From Pseudobdellovibrionaceae bacterium (lineage in GTDB: Bacteria > Bdellovibrionota > Bdellovibrionia > Bdellovibrionales > UBA1609): a DNA stretch of 64,000 nucleotides. Within the stretch, counting starts at the first letter, position 1, and every line of letters begins with the position of its first letter. A model generated the notes under the pieces. That model saw only the letters and a list, made by a program, of their open reading frames with translations, was not told the DNA's origin and did not search any database. Below are positions 41,967 through 51,177 of the stretch, one piece after another. Location: the NCBI GenBank assembly GCA_020635055.1, contig JACKAN010000018.1:7132-71131 (forward strand), written 5' to 3'. A program made the translations under genes and the position numbers.

Positions 41967-43543
41967 GTAAGCGCTTTATCGCGACCACCTATTTAATGGA
42001 TGATTGCCCCTCCTTTTTTAAGACAGCTTTTTAAATTTGGCGGTGAGAGCAATAACTCGGCTAACTTTTCATAATCATCAATAGTATTGGCTGTCGGTAG
42101 CTGCTTTAATATCTCCGTTAGTACTGTAAAAGGATTTTTACCGTTAAGTTTTGCTGTCAAGACTATGCTATAAAGTATACTTGAAGATTTAGCTCCCTCA
42201 ACTGTATCACAAAACAACCAGTTCTTTCTACCGATAGCAAATCGTTTTATTATTCTCTCTATCCAGCCGTTGTCTATTTCATAACGACCGTCTTTTAAAA
42301 AACCTGAGAGTTCAACGTACTCATTTATAAAATAACTAAGAGCATTGCCTATGGTACTGCTTGGTAAAACTTCTTTTAGCTTCCAACCACACCATTGTTT
42401 GATAGCTTCCATACTTGGAGCTATTTCTTCATCTCTCCACTTTTTTCTCTCTTGTGGTGTTAAATTTCTTTTTTTGTAGGCTTCCTCTTTATCATAGAGG
42501 AACTTAATCATAGCCAAACCTTCCGAGGCTATACCAGATTGCTTTTTAGCCTCGAGCCATGCTTTGTAAAACCGACGACGAGAGTGCATCATACAACCTA
42601 ATAAAATTAAGTTATGTCTTTCAAGTGCACCATAACCTTTGTGGGCATCTGCCTGTAATGCCCCTTTGTAGCCAGTCACCAATCGTTTTGCTACAGCACC
42701 TCCACCTGAGACATCATAATCAAAAAGAACTATACCTAATTCAGGACTACCACGAACCCACATACTAGATTTTGTTCTTGCCTTTCTACCTTCTTCTTTT
42801 AAAACCTGTACTGTGGTCGCGTCTATTCCAACATAACCACTAGCAAAAACCTTTTCTTCTAATACATTCCATAGAGGAATTAATTTTTGCGAGATCTGAA
42901 CAAGCCAACGAGCCATAGTGGAACGCTTTAGATCAATGCCCTGTAAACGGTAAAGCTCTTCTAGTCTATAGAGGGGCAGGGCTTGAAAAAACTTAGAAAA
43001 TATTAAAAAAGACAATAACTCTGGCGTGGCTATGGTGCCAGGTAATATGGAGTTACTTTTACCCTCAGCCATATGCCCCTCACAGCAGGGACATGCATAC
43101 TTAAGACGCTTTTCTAAAACTACAGATGTTTGTGCGGGAATCGTCTTTAACTTTTCATTTACAACTTCACCAATTTGTTTAAGTGGAGTGCCATCATGAG
43201 GACATATTTTCTGATCTTCTGGTATATCAATAATGACTTCTTCTCTGGGTACATCCTCAGGTATTGGTTTTTTCTTGCCCCGGCCTTTCTTTTTACGTAT
43301 ATAGCTGATCTGCTCTGTTTCTACTGGAGCTTTGGGTGCCTCTACTTCAATTTCATTAAATACCATCTGCTCGGTAGAGATGTTTTCATATCTCTCAGAC
43401 TTGGAGCCAAACTTATCTTTTTTTAATAAACGTATAATCGAATGAATTCCCCAGCGCGCTTCGCGCGCCCTGTTTCTGTTTGTAAGTAGTTTTTTCAATA
43501 CGGCACTCTTATTCTTTGCGCGAGCCGCAAAATCTTTTATCAC
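41967..43543 (-). mobile_element. IS66-family element, one end and tnpC only
   Basis: GTAAGCGCTTTATCGCGACC at 41967 fits the IS66 terminal repeat (GTAAGCG). Only tnpC is present; tnpA, tnpB and the other terminus are missing, and at about 43544 the sequence changes to material belonging to the IS110 remnant. A truncated element. Confidence 0.75.
41993..43543 (-). CDS. tnpC: IS66-family transposase TnpC
   Basis: A 516-residue DDE transposase. Typical parts: LKKDKFGSKSERY near the N-terminus, the zinc-binding YACPCCEGHM, SFLIFSKFFQALPLYRLEELY, YVGIDATTVQVL (first Asp), YKGALQADAHKGYGAL (second Asp) and GWIERIIKRFAIGRKNWLFCDT (Glu). The N-terminal 40 residues (basic, RAREARWG) are unusual and may come from the junction at 43544. 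Without tnpA and tnpB, mobility is doubtful. Confidence 0.88.
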   Translation of the reverse strand: MIKDFAARAKNKSAVLKKLLTNRNRAREARWGIHSIIRLLKKDKFGSKSERYENISTEQMVFNEIEVEAPKAPVETEQISYIRKKKGRGKKKPIPEDVPREEVIIDIPEDQKICPHDGTPLKQIGEVVNEKLKTIPAQTSVVLEKRLKYACPCCEGHMAEGKSNSILPGTIATPELLSFLIFSKFFQALPLYRLEELYRLQGIDLKRSTMARWLVQISQKLIPLWNVLEEKVFASGYVGIDATTVQVLKEEGRKARTKSSMWVRGSPELGIVLFDYDVSGGGAVAKRLVTGYKGALQADAHKGYGALERHNLILLGCMMHSRRRFYKAWLEAKKQSGIASEGLAMIKFLYDKEEAYKKRNLTPQERKKWRDEEIAPSMEAIKQWCGWKLKEVLPSSTIGNALSYFINEYVELSGFLKDGRYEIDNGWIERIIKRFAIGRKNWLFCDTVEGAKSSSILYSIVLTAKLNGKNPFTVLTEILKQLPTANTIDDYEKLAELLLSPPNLKSCLKKGGAIIH

Positions 43544-43750
43544 AGTTTTTGCCAGGTAAAAAGGTCGGTATTCGATTGGACGGGCTTCTTAGGTTTCGCA
43601 TCAAACCGAGGGAGTCGAGTTCGAGAGTGAAGTTGGCTGGATGGGCGCTTAAAGAACTGTCGTATGGAGATCTTTTTCTTCGTTGGGGAAGATTTGAACG
43701 GTGCCGCCCATCTCTCTCTGGTGTTTTCAAGGACAAAAAAGGAGGAGACA

Positions 43751-44141
43751 ATGCAAGCCCTACGAACCCATGTTGCGGGAGTAGACGTTCACAAAAAAAT
43801 ATTAGCTATTACTGTACTACGAGGGAAAGCTGATCAAGAGCCTGAGGCACTTCAATTTGAATGCGACACATTCACTGAAGATTTGATGGCTTGTGGACAA
43901 AAGCTTTTAGAGCTTGGTGTTCGAGATGTTGCCATGGAGTCAACAGGTGTGTACTGGAAGCCTGTGCATAATGTTTGGACTCCTATGGGCATTCGTCTTG
44001 CCGTAGCTCAAGCTGCCCACGTGAAAAACGTTCCTGGTCGAAAAACTGACATGAACGATTCTCATTGGTTGGCGGAGCTTCATCGGTTTGGATTGATTCG
44101 CCCTTCTATGATCCCTGAAGAGGAATTTCAACAAATGCGGT
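43751..44141 (+). pseudogene. IS110-family transposase, N-terminal fragment
   Basis: The start ATG 43751 has GGAGGAG before it. The RuvC-like DEDD domain is clear: AGVDVHKKILAITVL, VAMESTGVYWKPVHNVW and NVPGRKTDMNDSHWLAEL. The protein is cut at QMR by the IS3 element at 44142. The catalytic Ser-containing C-terminal domain is lost. About 200 bases upstream (43545-43750) are non-coding and may hold the IS110 left end. Confidence 0.85.
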
Positions 44142-44174
44142 TGGAGTGCGGTCGTTTGACTGTACAAAAACCTC

Positions 44175-45008
44175 TTAAGTTATAACAATATGCTTTTTGT
44201 TTAAAAAATGCATATCATGTTTTAATTTATTTTCAAACTCTTCCGGCGTTAAATAACCTAGAGCTGAATGAACACGTTCAGCATTATACACAGTAGTAAT
44301 AAACTCAGGTAAATTATTTAATACATCATTTAAGTCTCTATATTGTTTTAAATCAATTTCATTCGATTTTATTGTCTTTATTAAACTCTCACAGAAGGCA
44401 TTGTCATAAGGGTTCCCCTTTCTAGAACATGAAATATGGAATTCATGATCATTTAATTTCTTTATATAACTTTGACTTAAATATTGAACACCACGGTCCG
44501 CATGATGTATCACTCCAGCTTTTGGATTTCTTAGTGTTATAGCCATCTCTAATGCACTTAATGTTAAATCTTGATCAATGTTTTTTGAAATAGACCAGCC
44601 AATTATTTTCCTTGAGTAGAGATCCATTATTACTGCTAAAAAAACAAATCCAGTTAATATTCTTATATAGGTAATATCGGCAACCCATACTTGATTAATA
44701 TCTGTTATGCTAAGCTCTGGCAGTAAATTGGGGTAAATAAATTCTCCATGTTTGGACTGTGTAGTTATAAAATATTTTTTTCTAATCTTCGCTTGTAGGT
44801 TATTTTCTTTCATAATACGCCTTAAACGGGTTTCACCTAAAACATAACCCTTACGTTTAAGATAATGTTTCATTGTACGGTAGCCACTCTTTGGAAATTT
44901 AATTTGTATTGCTTCAATGGCAGCCCTGACATTAGCATCAAACCTATCTTTTTCTGAACGTGAATTTTTAGTTTTATAATAATAAGTTGATGGACTGAGT
45001 TTTATCAT
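44175..45008 (-). CDS. IS3-family OrfB transposase (second element)
   Basis: A 277-residue integrase-like transposase with a DDE triad in WVADITYIRILTGF, IHHADRGVQYLS and YDNAFCESLIKTIKSNEI, and an HTH_21 region (KSGYRTMKHYLKRKGYVL). It overlaps orfA by ATGA. The ending YLTPEEFENKLKHD is normal. Unrelated in detail to IS3 copies A-C. Confidence 0.93.
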   Translation of the reverse strand: MIKLSPSTYYYKTKNSRSEKDRFDANVRAAIEAIQIKFPKSGYRTMKHYLKRKGYVLGETRLRRIMKENNLQAKIRKKYFITTQSKHGEFIYPNLLPELSITDINQVWVADITYIRILTGFVFLAVIMDLYSRKIIGWSISKNIDQDLTLSALEMAITLRNPKAGVIHHADRGVQYLSQSYIKKLNDHEFHISCSRKGNPYDNAFCESLIKTIKSNEIDLKQYRDLNDVLNNLPEFITTVYNAERVHSALGYLTPEEFENKLKHDMHFLNKKHIVIT

Positions 45009-45391
45009 TTTACACGCCCCTTTGATTGAGCCAATTCTTTTTTTATTATCTCTAACCCAGTGGATTTTTTCTTGTGTTGTAAACTGTGAGCTTTTTTTAA
45101 AAGATCATTTTCGAACATAGCTTGGCCTAATTGCTTTTTATATTCAGATAATTCCTCTTCCAGCTGCATGATATATTTAACATCTTCAGCACTTCGACCA
45201 TCAGATAATAATTCATCTTTTCTCTCTGTTTTTTTGCGACGATCCAATTCATATTTCCATCGGTGGATGACGCTGACATCAAGTGAATATTCACTGGCTA
45301 ACTGGGCTGATGTAATTTTTTTTGCATAGTAATCATCTACAATTTGCCGACGCTCTACTTGGTTGTAATTGTATTGCTTTCTTTTCGACAT
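45005..45391 (-). CDS. IS3-family OrfA (second element)
   Basis: A 128-residue HTH protein (YNQVERRQIVDDYYAKKITSAQLASEYSLDVSVIHRWKYEL) with a leucine-rich coiled-coil C-terminus (IMQLEEELSEYKKQLGQAMFENDLLKKA). Start ATG after AAGGAGA. Confidence 0.9.
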   Translation of the reverse strand: MSKRKQYNYNQVERRQIVDDYYAKKITSAQLASEYSLDVSVIHRWKYELDRRKKTERKDELLSDGRSAEDVKYIMQLEEELSEYKKQLGQAMFENDLLKKAHSLQHKKKSTGLEIIKKELAQSKGRVK

Positions 45392-45487
45392 AAACTTATC
45401 TCCTTAGGTACATATCGGTACCTTGTTAATAAGCCTTTTGTTTCAACTTGATACAAAGATTGTGTCCTGCTTAGCAACCGCACTCCA

Positions 45488-45589
45488 TACCTTGCAAGCT
45501 TCTTCATAGTAGGCTTGGTACTCTTCCCAAGAGTCAAAAACCTGCTCTATTAAAAAGGCTCTTTCTGCACCCCTCGATTTACTTTCCAC
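45488..45589 (-). pseudogene. 5' fragment of an unknown gene cut by the IS3 element
   Basis: Read on the minus strand from a GTG at 45589 (AAAGGAG precedes it): MESKSRGAERAFLIEQVFDS.., then WEEYQAYYEEACKV to the IS boundary. About 34 native codons remain. Family not recognised. The remainder is not found on the other side of the IS. Confidence 0.5.
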
Positions 45590-45745
45590 AACATTTGCTC
45601 CTTTATTCAATGAAAACCAATAGTTGGAGAAATCAACTTATCACAACAAATGATCTGTATAAAGCATTTTTCGGGTCAATTGTTTGATTTATAACTGTCT
45701 GATTTTATTAGATAATCTAGGAAAAACCGAGTTAAGGAGCCCTAA

Positions 45746-46111
45746 ATGTCGAAGATAGATTCAGATGCAGAAAGAGTTTTTAATGGCTGGTTGGACTTCT
45801 TGTTGCCCGACGAAATGACCCCAAAAGAGCTGGAGAGTCTTGCAAAAAAAGCAAAATTAAGTGCAGAGGCATTGAGAAAGCTAAAAAATCGCAACAGAAG
45901 GGGAATGTCTACAGAAACCCTCATTCGACTTGCTCTTTGCAGAGGAGCAACGGCCTCGTCGTTAATATCTTCTCTGTTACAGGTAGATAAAAAGTCCTCC
46001 TTGGACCAATCAGAAATAGAGTGGATTACCTATGGAGCAAGTCTTCCAGCAAAGAAGCGAAAGGAATTTTTAGATTTTATCAAGTACATGAGATCGACCT
46101 GGAATATTTAA
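45746..46111 (+). CDS. Small putative DNA-binding protein
   Basis: A 121-residue cytoplasmic protein with an XRE-like helix set in the middle: LESLAKKAKLSAEALRKLKNRNRRGMSTETLIRLALCRG. It has a good ribosome site (TTAAGGAGCC). The basic charge and the helix pattern fit a phage-repressor-type regulator, but similarity is weak. Convergent with the 46128 gene. Confidence 0.55.
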   Translation: MSKIDSDAERVFNGWLDFLLPDEMTPKELESLAKKAKLSAEALRKLKNRNRRGMSTETLIRLALCRGATASSLISSLLQVDKKSSLDQSEIEWITYGASLPAKKRKEFLDFIKYMRSTWNI

Positions 46112-46127
46112 AAGTTGAAGCTAAGCC

Positions 46128-46874
46128 TCAGAAGGATAAGTCTCCAAATTCTAAATAGAGTTTTTTTCCTATCTTGTAAATATCGAGTTCGATGGGGCCA
46201 CTCTCTGTGATTGCAAAGCTTATCGGACTAAATCCTGCCTTAACCGGAGTCTGCTTTTGAAGTTCTGTTAATTCAACTTCAACGTAGGGTTTGGAGCTTA
46301 GCAATTCAAGAAGCATAGGGGATGTTCCTACTTCAACAATATGGTCAAAATCAGGTTTTGCACTAATTAAGTGTGCTCCAAAGATTTCGTTTACGTCACC
46401 AAAATATATATATTTAACTGTTTCTGGATGCGTATTGTTTGGCTCAAACTTTTTAAAATATATGACTTTTGAGATGTTAACAGTGATGCTTCCCGTAATG
46501 GGAGTGCCACCTCTTTCAAAGTGTCCTTGAAAAATATTTGCTTTGAATGCTCTGGGGTTATTTACCATTTCTGGCAGAACAAATACTTCTGGTACAAGTG
46601 TATATACAGTTTCGTTAGGTTTATTCTTTTTTGCTTGGAGGTAAGCTTCTCTATCCTGTTCACTTATCTCCGCTTCCAGGATGACTTGATAATCATGGGG
46701 AGAATGAAACATTGGCAAGTGCGAGAGATAAATTTTTTCATTTCCAAACAGGAGCATCCCATGAACTGAAGGGGGATCACTGTGATGGTGCATACTTTGT
46801 GCTTGGGCATTTATTGCAAAACCAAAAAACAATCCTAGTAGGATAGTTAAGGAATGTAGTGTCTTCATAATCAA
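46128..46874 (-). CDS. Hypothetical periplasmic protein
   Basis: A 248-residue protein with a signal peptide (MIMKTLHSLTILLGLFFGFAINAQAQ) followed by a His-rich start (MHHHSDPPSVHGMLLFG). The phrase IYLSHLPMFHSPHDYQVILEAEI has several His and may bind metal; this is speculation. The rest is beta-rich. No domain recognised. A single-gene unit, upstream region AT-rich. Confidence 0.6.
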   Translation of the reverse strand: MIMKTLHSLTILLGLFFGFAINAQAQSMHHHSDPPSVHGMLLFGNEKIYLSHLPMFHSPHDYQVILEAEISEQDREAYLQAKKNKPNETVYTLVPEVFVLPEMVNNPRAFKANIFQGHFERGGTPITGSITVNISKVIYFKKFEPNNTHPETVKYIYFGDVNEIFGAHLISAKPDFDHIVEVGTSPMLLELLSSKPYVEVELTELQKQTPVKAGFSPISFAITESGPIELDIYKIGKKLYLEFGDLSF

Positions 46875-47025
46875 TCTCCTTGTTTAAATTTTTACTCAAG
46901 GTCTTTCTCTCACATCAAAAGACTTAAATAAAATTAATAAATGAGATCACCCTATAAGTTTAAATGATGTCCCAAGATGACACTGTATATATCAAATAAT
47001 GAAAAATATTGCAGTATAAAGCCTG

Positions 47026-47325
47026 CTAACCCTTCCAGAAAAACGATTCAAGCTCTCTTTTTAAAAATTTGAGATCAGCTTCCAGTTTCTCAATTTTTCC
47101 AAGAATGGCCTTCGGGCTTGCTTGATATCCGGTTAATAACTGGTGAACACTGACACCATAGATTTCAGCCAATTTTTCGTAGGGCTCGCCTTTAATTGAG
47201 CGTCCGTATTCCCAATCCCTATAGGTGCTAACCGAAACCCCAAGAAGTGCGGCGACCTCACGGACTTTTAAGCCCTTGGCTTCTCTATATTTTTTCAAGC
47301 GATGACAAAGGTCTTGGCTCTTCAT
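47026..47325 (-). CDS. XRE-family regulator coupled to the EamA transporter
   Basis: A 99-residue Cro/CI-type repressor: HTH in KGLKVREVAALLGVSVSTYRDWEYGR (about residues 19-46) and a coiled-coil tail (ILGKIEKLEADLKFLKREL). Its start lies 41 bases inside the transporter gene, so translation is coupled. A second XRE protein with the same STYRDWEYGR recognition helix is coupled to the oxidoreductase gene at 51444. It may regulate its own operon. Confidence 0.85.
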   Translation of the reverse strand: MKSQDLCHRLKKYREAKGLKVREVAALLGVSVSTYRDWEYGRSIKGEPYEKLAEIYGVSVHQLLTGYQASPKAILGKIEKLEADLKFLKRELESFFWKG

Positions 47326-48217
47326 CTTTATATCTTTCCTTGAAATGTTGAATAAGGGCTTGAATTGGCATGTTTGCTAGTAAAATAAATATGGCCCCTA
47401 TAAAGAACGATAAGCTTAGCGAGGTTTCCCAAATAATTGAGGAGTACATTGTTGACAAGGCTGGCTCTAAAGCCATCGCCATTGCGCAAGCAATAGCTGA
47501 CGTTGTTCGGCTGCCGAAGTAAAATAGAAGGTTAGGTAATAGACCTATAAGTATTGAATACAAACTAATAGAGATAGCATTTGATGGGATGACTATCCAT
47601 TGATAGAAAGTCATCCAGCCTTGGCCTAACGAAGGAAAAAGTAGCACAAGCAATGTTAGTAATGAAAATAAGTCGTAGTATAGAGACAGTTGTAACGATG
47701 GAACGCCTTGCTTTCTCAATCTGTTTGAAAGGGAGATCCAAGTGGCAATAAATATACTGGCCAAAAGAGGGTAGACGATGGAAAACCAACTCTTAACCTG
47801 AAGATCAAGGTGATCTCTACATACAAAATAAATTCCGATGCTACCGGCTATAACTTTTAGAAAAGAACCCAATGTTGAGGCATTATTGAAAAATAATGAC
47901 TGACCTATGACTATCCAAATCGGATACGAGAACATCACAAATGTTACCAGTCCAGGACTTAACCCCTCATTAATTCCTTTGAACTCAAAAAATTGCAGCC
48001 CTGCCCCGCACACTCCTAGTGCAATCAATGGTAAAATAATTTTTTTTGAAGGTATTCCAAAGGCTCTTGAATTGACAAACAATGGGAGTTGAATAAAAAA
48101 ACGAATACCCACATAGGAAATACAAAAATAGCTTAAAGGAATCCCGCTATCTAAGATCACTTTGCTTATTGGGTGAACTAAGCCAAATAATATTACGGAT
48201 GTTAAAATGGCTAACAT
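47285..48217 (-). CDS. EamA/DMT-family transporter
   Basis: A 310-residue inner-membrane protein with ten hydrophobic segments in two EamA repeats (first FGLVHPISKVILDSGIPLSYFCISYVG, second LLASIFIATWISLSNRLRKQG). The drug/metabolite transporter superfamily exports amino acids or similar metabolites; the substrate is unknown. It lies 2 bases downstream of the broken cytochrome gene on the other side and has an XRE regulator overlapping its 3' end. Confidence 0.88.
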   Translation of the reverse strand: MLAILTSVILFGLVHPISKVILDSGIPLSYFCISYVGIRFFIQLPLFVNSRAFGIPSKKIILPLIALGVCGAGLQFFEFKGINEGLSPGLVTFVMFSYPIWIVIGQSLFFNNASTLGSFLKVIAGSIGIYFVCRDHLDLQVKSWFSIVYPLLASIFIATWISLSNRLRKQGVPSLQLSLYYDLFSLLTLLVLLFPSLGQGWMTFYQWIVIPSNAISISLYSILIGLLPNLLFYFGSRTTSAIACAMAMALEPALSTMYSSIIWETSLSLSFFIGAIFILLANMPIQALIQHFKERYKDEEPRPLSSLEKI

Positions 48218-48219
48218 TT

Positions 48220-48960
48220 TTAAAAACCTCTCAAAAATTGCTGGATTTGTTGTTGCTCTTCATCGGTCATAGAAAGCCCAAAAGGTGGCATATATCCTCT
48301 TTCCAACATAAACTTTATTGTGGGCATATTTTGGCGGGTCAAATAGCCACGAGCAAGAAACCCATTTCCCTTGTGACATTTCATGCAAGTCTTTACTTCA
48401 AGCTTTTCGTTTTCATAAACAGAATGAAGCCTAAATGGCTTAGTCAATTTTTTGTCTATACGTTCATGGTCAGGATGCGGAATTACTCTGCCGTAAGATT
48501 TAATTCTGAAATTCCAATAGGTAATTTTAAGCTTCTCCCAGAGAGTAGTTTTATTAAATGGAGAGCTATAGTTTGGTCGAATTACTCTTGGCCCATTGCT
48601 GTGACACATGTAGCAAGATACCTTAAATTGGATTTCTTTAAGAGAATCGTTCCATTCTAGTGGGCCAGTTTCCAGTTGGTAATATCTCGCAGTATGAGGT
48701 GTTTTAGCTTTATCTATAACAATGGCTAATCTATCTCATTCACTATCATTAGCGAAAGCACCGTGATGACTCTGGTTCATCATCCAAATGTCTTTATCTT
48801 TTTTGCTGATCCATTTTATTTTATTGAATACGGGGTTTCCACTAATGGTTTTTGATTCCTCGGACTCAATAAAAATGGCTTGGTCATCCTTGGAGAGGAT
48901 GACCAAAGCCGTACTCACAATAATTAGTGCCAAGGCAATAATTTTATAGACTGGTTTCAT
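48220..48960 (-). pseudogene. Dihaem cytochrome c gene split by an in-frame TGA
   Basis: From ATG 48960 (signal or anchor KPVYKIIALALIIVSTALVILS) the frame reads to ..NQSHHGAFANDSE and then TGA at 48736-48738. The same frame goes on without another stop: DRLAIVIDKAKTPHTARYYQ, then SCYMCHSNG (first CxxCH), TCMKCHKGNG (second CxxCH) and a terminal QQFLRGF at 48220. So a 246-codon dihaem protein is interrupted by one nonsense codon; the ATG at 48609 lies inside the first haem motif and is not a start. Alternatives are a sequencing error, a recent mutation or recoding. Confidence 0.8.
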
Positions 48961-49330
48961 AGCAAGAAAACATTGTTGTTTTATCTGACACAACAAGCTT
49001 CGCTGTGATTGTTGGGCTAGAATCGTAATCACAAGAACCTCGTCCACAAACTTTTGGTTGCTGAATAATGGTTAATGAATCATCAGGGTTATAAAATTCA
49101 ATCACTTTCTTTTTTAAGAGTGAACCCTCGTCCAACACAAGATTTCCATGCAGAATTTTGGTTTCTTGCGTATCAAGAACAACCATTGTATCAGTTCCCA
49201 ATCGTGTATATGCTTTTTCATGAACTTCCATTGCTGGATTTCCATCGAAGGCTTTGCATAGATAATCTGCTTGAGCCATACCCCCGATCATCATAGTTGC
49301 CATTATGGCAATAAGTTTAATTGATTTCAT
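48944..49330 (-). CDS. Small exported protein upstream of the cytochrome gene
   Basis: A 128-residue protein with a signal peptide (MKSIKLIAIMATMMIGGMAQA) and four Cys (YLCKAF, VCGRGSCDYD, MFSCYE), suited to two disulphides. It overlaps the cytochrome start by 17 bases, so both were one operon. A GGAGAAAG site precedes the start. Divergent from the LysR gene at 49439, which may control it. Function unknown. Confidence 0.62.
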   Translation of the reverse strand: MKSIKLIAIMATMMIGGMAQADYLCKAFDGNPAMEVHEKAYTRLGTDTMVVLDTQETKILHGNLVLDEGSLLKKKVIEFYNPDDSLTIIQQPKVCGRGSCDYDSSPTITAKLVVSDKTTMFSCYETSL

Positions 49331-49438
49331 AGTTTCTTTCTCCTTATGTGTGGTTAATTCCTTTGAGAAAAATACCCGAAATATAGAATTTAGAAAAATT
49401 GATTGATTTAATATGCCTATCGGTTTATCTAATGGCTT

Positions 49439-50293
49439 ATGAGTTTATCATCGCTATATTTAGATGCTTTTATGGCTGTAGCCAAAGCTGAGAGCTTTTC
49501 AAAAGCTGCTGAAAATCTTCATATTACTCAATCGGCTCTATCCCAGAGAATAAAGAATTTAGAAAGTGAGCTTGGCCTTACCTTCTTTCTGAGGACTCCG
49601 AGCGGAGCTAAAATTACAGAACAGGGACAGAGGCTTTTGAGGTTTTGCCAAACAAGAAATTCTCTTGAGAGTGAGCTAATAGATGACTTATCTGCGAATA
49701 AGAGCCGTGAATTAACAGGTATTGTGAGAATTGGTGCCTACTCCTCAGTGCTTCGCTCTGTGGTAATGCCAGCCCTAGCACCTCTACTGCAAAAACACCC
49801 TCATGTTCTATGTGAATTTATATGTAACCAAATGGACGCATTACCCTTAATGATGAATCGTGCAGAAGTTGATTTAATTATCTTAGATCATCGTATTGAA
49901 AGGGCTGGTGTAGAAATCGAATTGCTTGGCAGGGAGCGTTTTGTTGTCATTGAAGGACGAAAGCAGTTCAGCCGAGATGACATTTTTTTAGATAATGACA
50001 CAAAAGATATAGCCACAGAAAATTTTTTCAGGTCTCAAAAGAAAAAACCGCCAAAATATAGGCGGTCTTACTTTGACGATTGCTACGGAATTATTGATGG
50101 TGTCCGCATGGGCTTAGGGAAGGCTGTCATGTCGGAACATTTGGTAAAGAAAGATGCATCAATTAATATTTCTAAAGGTTACAAGCCTTTTGATTTAGAA
50201 GTTTGTCTCCATTACCATGCTCAACCATTTTACTCCAAGCTTCATCAGACTGTAGTGGATGAGTTAAAGAAAAGTTCTTCAAAGTTTTTGTAA
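49439..50293 (+). CDS. LysR-family transcriptional regulator
   Basis: A 284-residue LTTR: winged HTH at residues 1-62 (AFMAVAKAESFSKAAENLHITQSALSQRIKNLESELG) and a periplasmic-binding-like effector domain. It resembles ArgP/IciA-type regulators (short first helix, LTGIVRIGAYSSVLRSVV). Divergent from the 48944 operon with about 108 bases between; an imperfect inverted repeat (ATATGCCTAT / ATGGCTTAT) touches its start. Probable regulator of the exported protein/cytochrome operon or the neighbouring EamA gene. Confidence 0.9.
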   Translation: MSLSSLYLDAFMAVAKAESFSKAAENLHITQSALSQRIKNLESELGLTFFLRTPSGAKITEQGQRLLRFCQTRNSLESELIDDLSANKSRELTGIVRIGAYSSVLRSVVMPALAPLLQKHPHVLCEFICNQMDALPLMMNRAEVDLIILDHRIERAGVEIELLGRERFVVIEGRKQFSRDDIFLDNDTKDIATENFFRSQKKKPPKYRRSYFDDCYGIIDGVRMGLGKAVMSEHLVKKDASINISKGYKPFDLEVCLHYHAQPFYSKLHQTVVDELKKSSSKFL

Positions 50294-50315
50294 GATAATT
50301 TATTTTTCTTTAAAT

Positions 50316-50660
50316 TTAAAAACCCCATCCTTTGTACTCACAGGAGAATTTATAAATATTCTCCGCTATACTGAAAATAACTTCGTTACCTTTCCAGCTA
50401 TATCTTTTTCCATCTACAGAAACACCGACCGATATAAGTTTTCCACAGTAGCCACCACCTTGATATGAAAATGAACCCGAAATCTCATGACCGTCTAAAT
50501 TTCCAATATGAAATCCTTGCTCAAGAAAGTCATCGAAGTAACTAACTGTTTGGGTTTCATGAATATTTGGTCCAATGAGAGTGCAAGTGCCGACACAATG
50601 CGGTCTTGCATAAGCACTTAATGTTGAGCATGCGATTAATGCAAAAATTAGGTATTTCAT
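50316..50660 (-). CDS. Small exported Cys-containing protein
   Basis: A 114-residue protein with a signal peptide (MKYLIFALIACSTLSAYA). The mature part has four Cys (HCVGTC, YCGKLI, FSCEYK), two likely disulphides, and beta-strand character. Second gene of a two-gene unit with 50685, 24 bases apart. No family recognised. Confidence 0.58.
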   Translation of the reverse strand: MKYLIFALIACSTLSAYARPHCVGTCTLIGPNIHETQTVSYFDDFLEQGFHIGNLDGHEISGSFSYQGGGYCGKLISVGVSVDGKRYSWKGNEVIFSIAENIYKFSCEYKGWGF

Positions 50661-50684
50661 TTTTAGTTTCCCCCTCTTTATTAT

Positions 50685-51083
50685 TTAGTCGATTACGATT
50701 TTAAACACAGTTTCAACATCATACACGGATCGTAAAAGAAAATATTCTGAATCAGTTGGACGTAAATGCAGAACTTCTTTAGGTTCTGGATTTGATCCAA
50801 AGTACGAAGTAAAAGTCACAATAATTTCACCGTGGCAGTTTCCTCGATAGTGATACTCACCCCCAGGATGGCCATCTAAAGCACTTCCATATCCTGCTGT
50901 TAAATCACTGGAGTCGCCAAAAGTAAGATAAATAGGATATTCTGGGTTTGGACTATTCTCCAAAACATAAGTTCGCCCTGAGACTTCCGATTCAGCTACT
51001 CCATGAGGAATACAGGCTGCATTTGCTTTCAGGCTAGGAGCCATATACATAAATAAGGTTGTTATCAATAATAGTGCTTTCAT
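50685..51083 (-). CDS. Small exported protein
   Basis: A 132-residue protein with a signal peptide (MKALLLITTLFMYMAPSLKANA). Two Cys (AACIPHG, GNCHGEI) and many aromatic and Gly residues point to a small beta-sandwich. First gene of a two-gene unit; GGGAG-like site upstream (GGGAGAAAAAA). Function unknown. Confidence 0.58.
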   Translation of the reverse strand: MKALLLITTLFMYMAPSLKANAACIPHGVAESEVSGRTYVLENSPNPEYPIYLTFGDSSDLTAGYGSALDGHPGGEYHYRGNCHGEIIVTFTSYFGSNPEPKEVLHLRPTDSEYFLLRSVYDVETVFKIVID

Positions 51084-51177
51084 TTTTTTCTCCCAATTTT
51101 AAATTTATTTCCATTAACATCAGTTTTTAAAAATATCCAATTTAAAGCGACAAACCGACTTGAAAAGTGGTTTGCCA

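Larger units (their letters stand above)
44142..45487 (-). mobile_element. Second IS3-family element (complete, different subgroup)
   Basis: About 1346 bases with long imperfect terminal repeats: TGGAGTGCGGTCGTTTGAC.. on the left and (inward from 45487) TGGAGTGCGGTTGCTAAGC... It carries orfA and orfB. The flanks do not share a target duplication (CGGT against TACC), so the two sides may have been joined by deletion or recombination. Confidence 0.82.

Noticed and set aside
43516..43833. 105-codon plus-strand frame before the IS110 fragment
   Set aside because: It overlaps the IS66 TnpC start and the IS110 start in another frame and has no family features; treated as noncoding IS110 end.
45355..45537. 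60-residue minus-strand frame over the IS3 right end
   Set aside because: Another frame of the IS terminus and the gene fragment at 45488; no evidence of coding.
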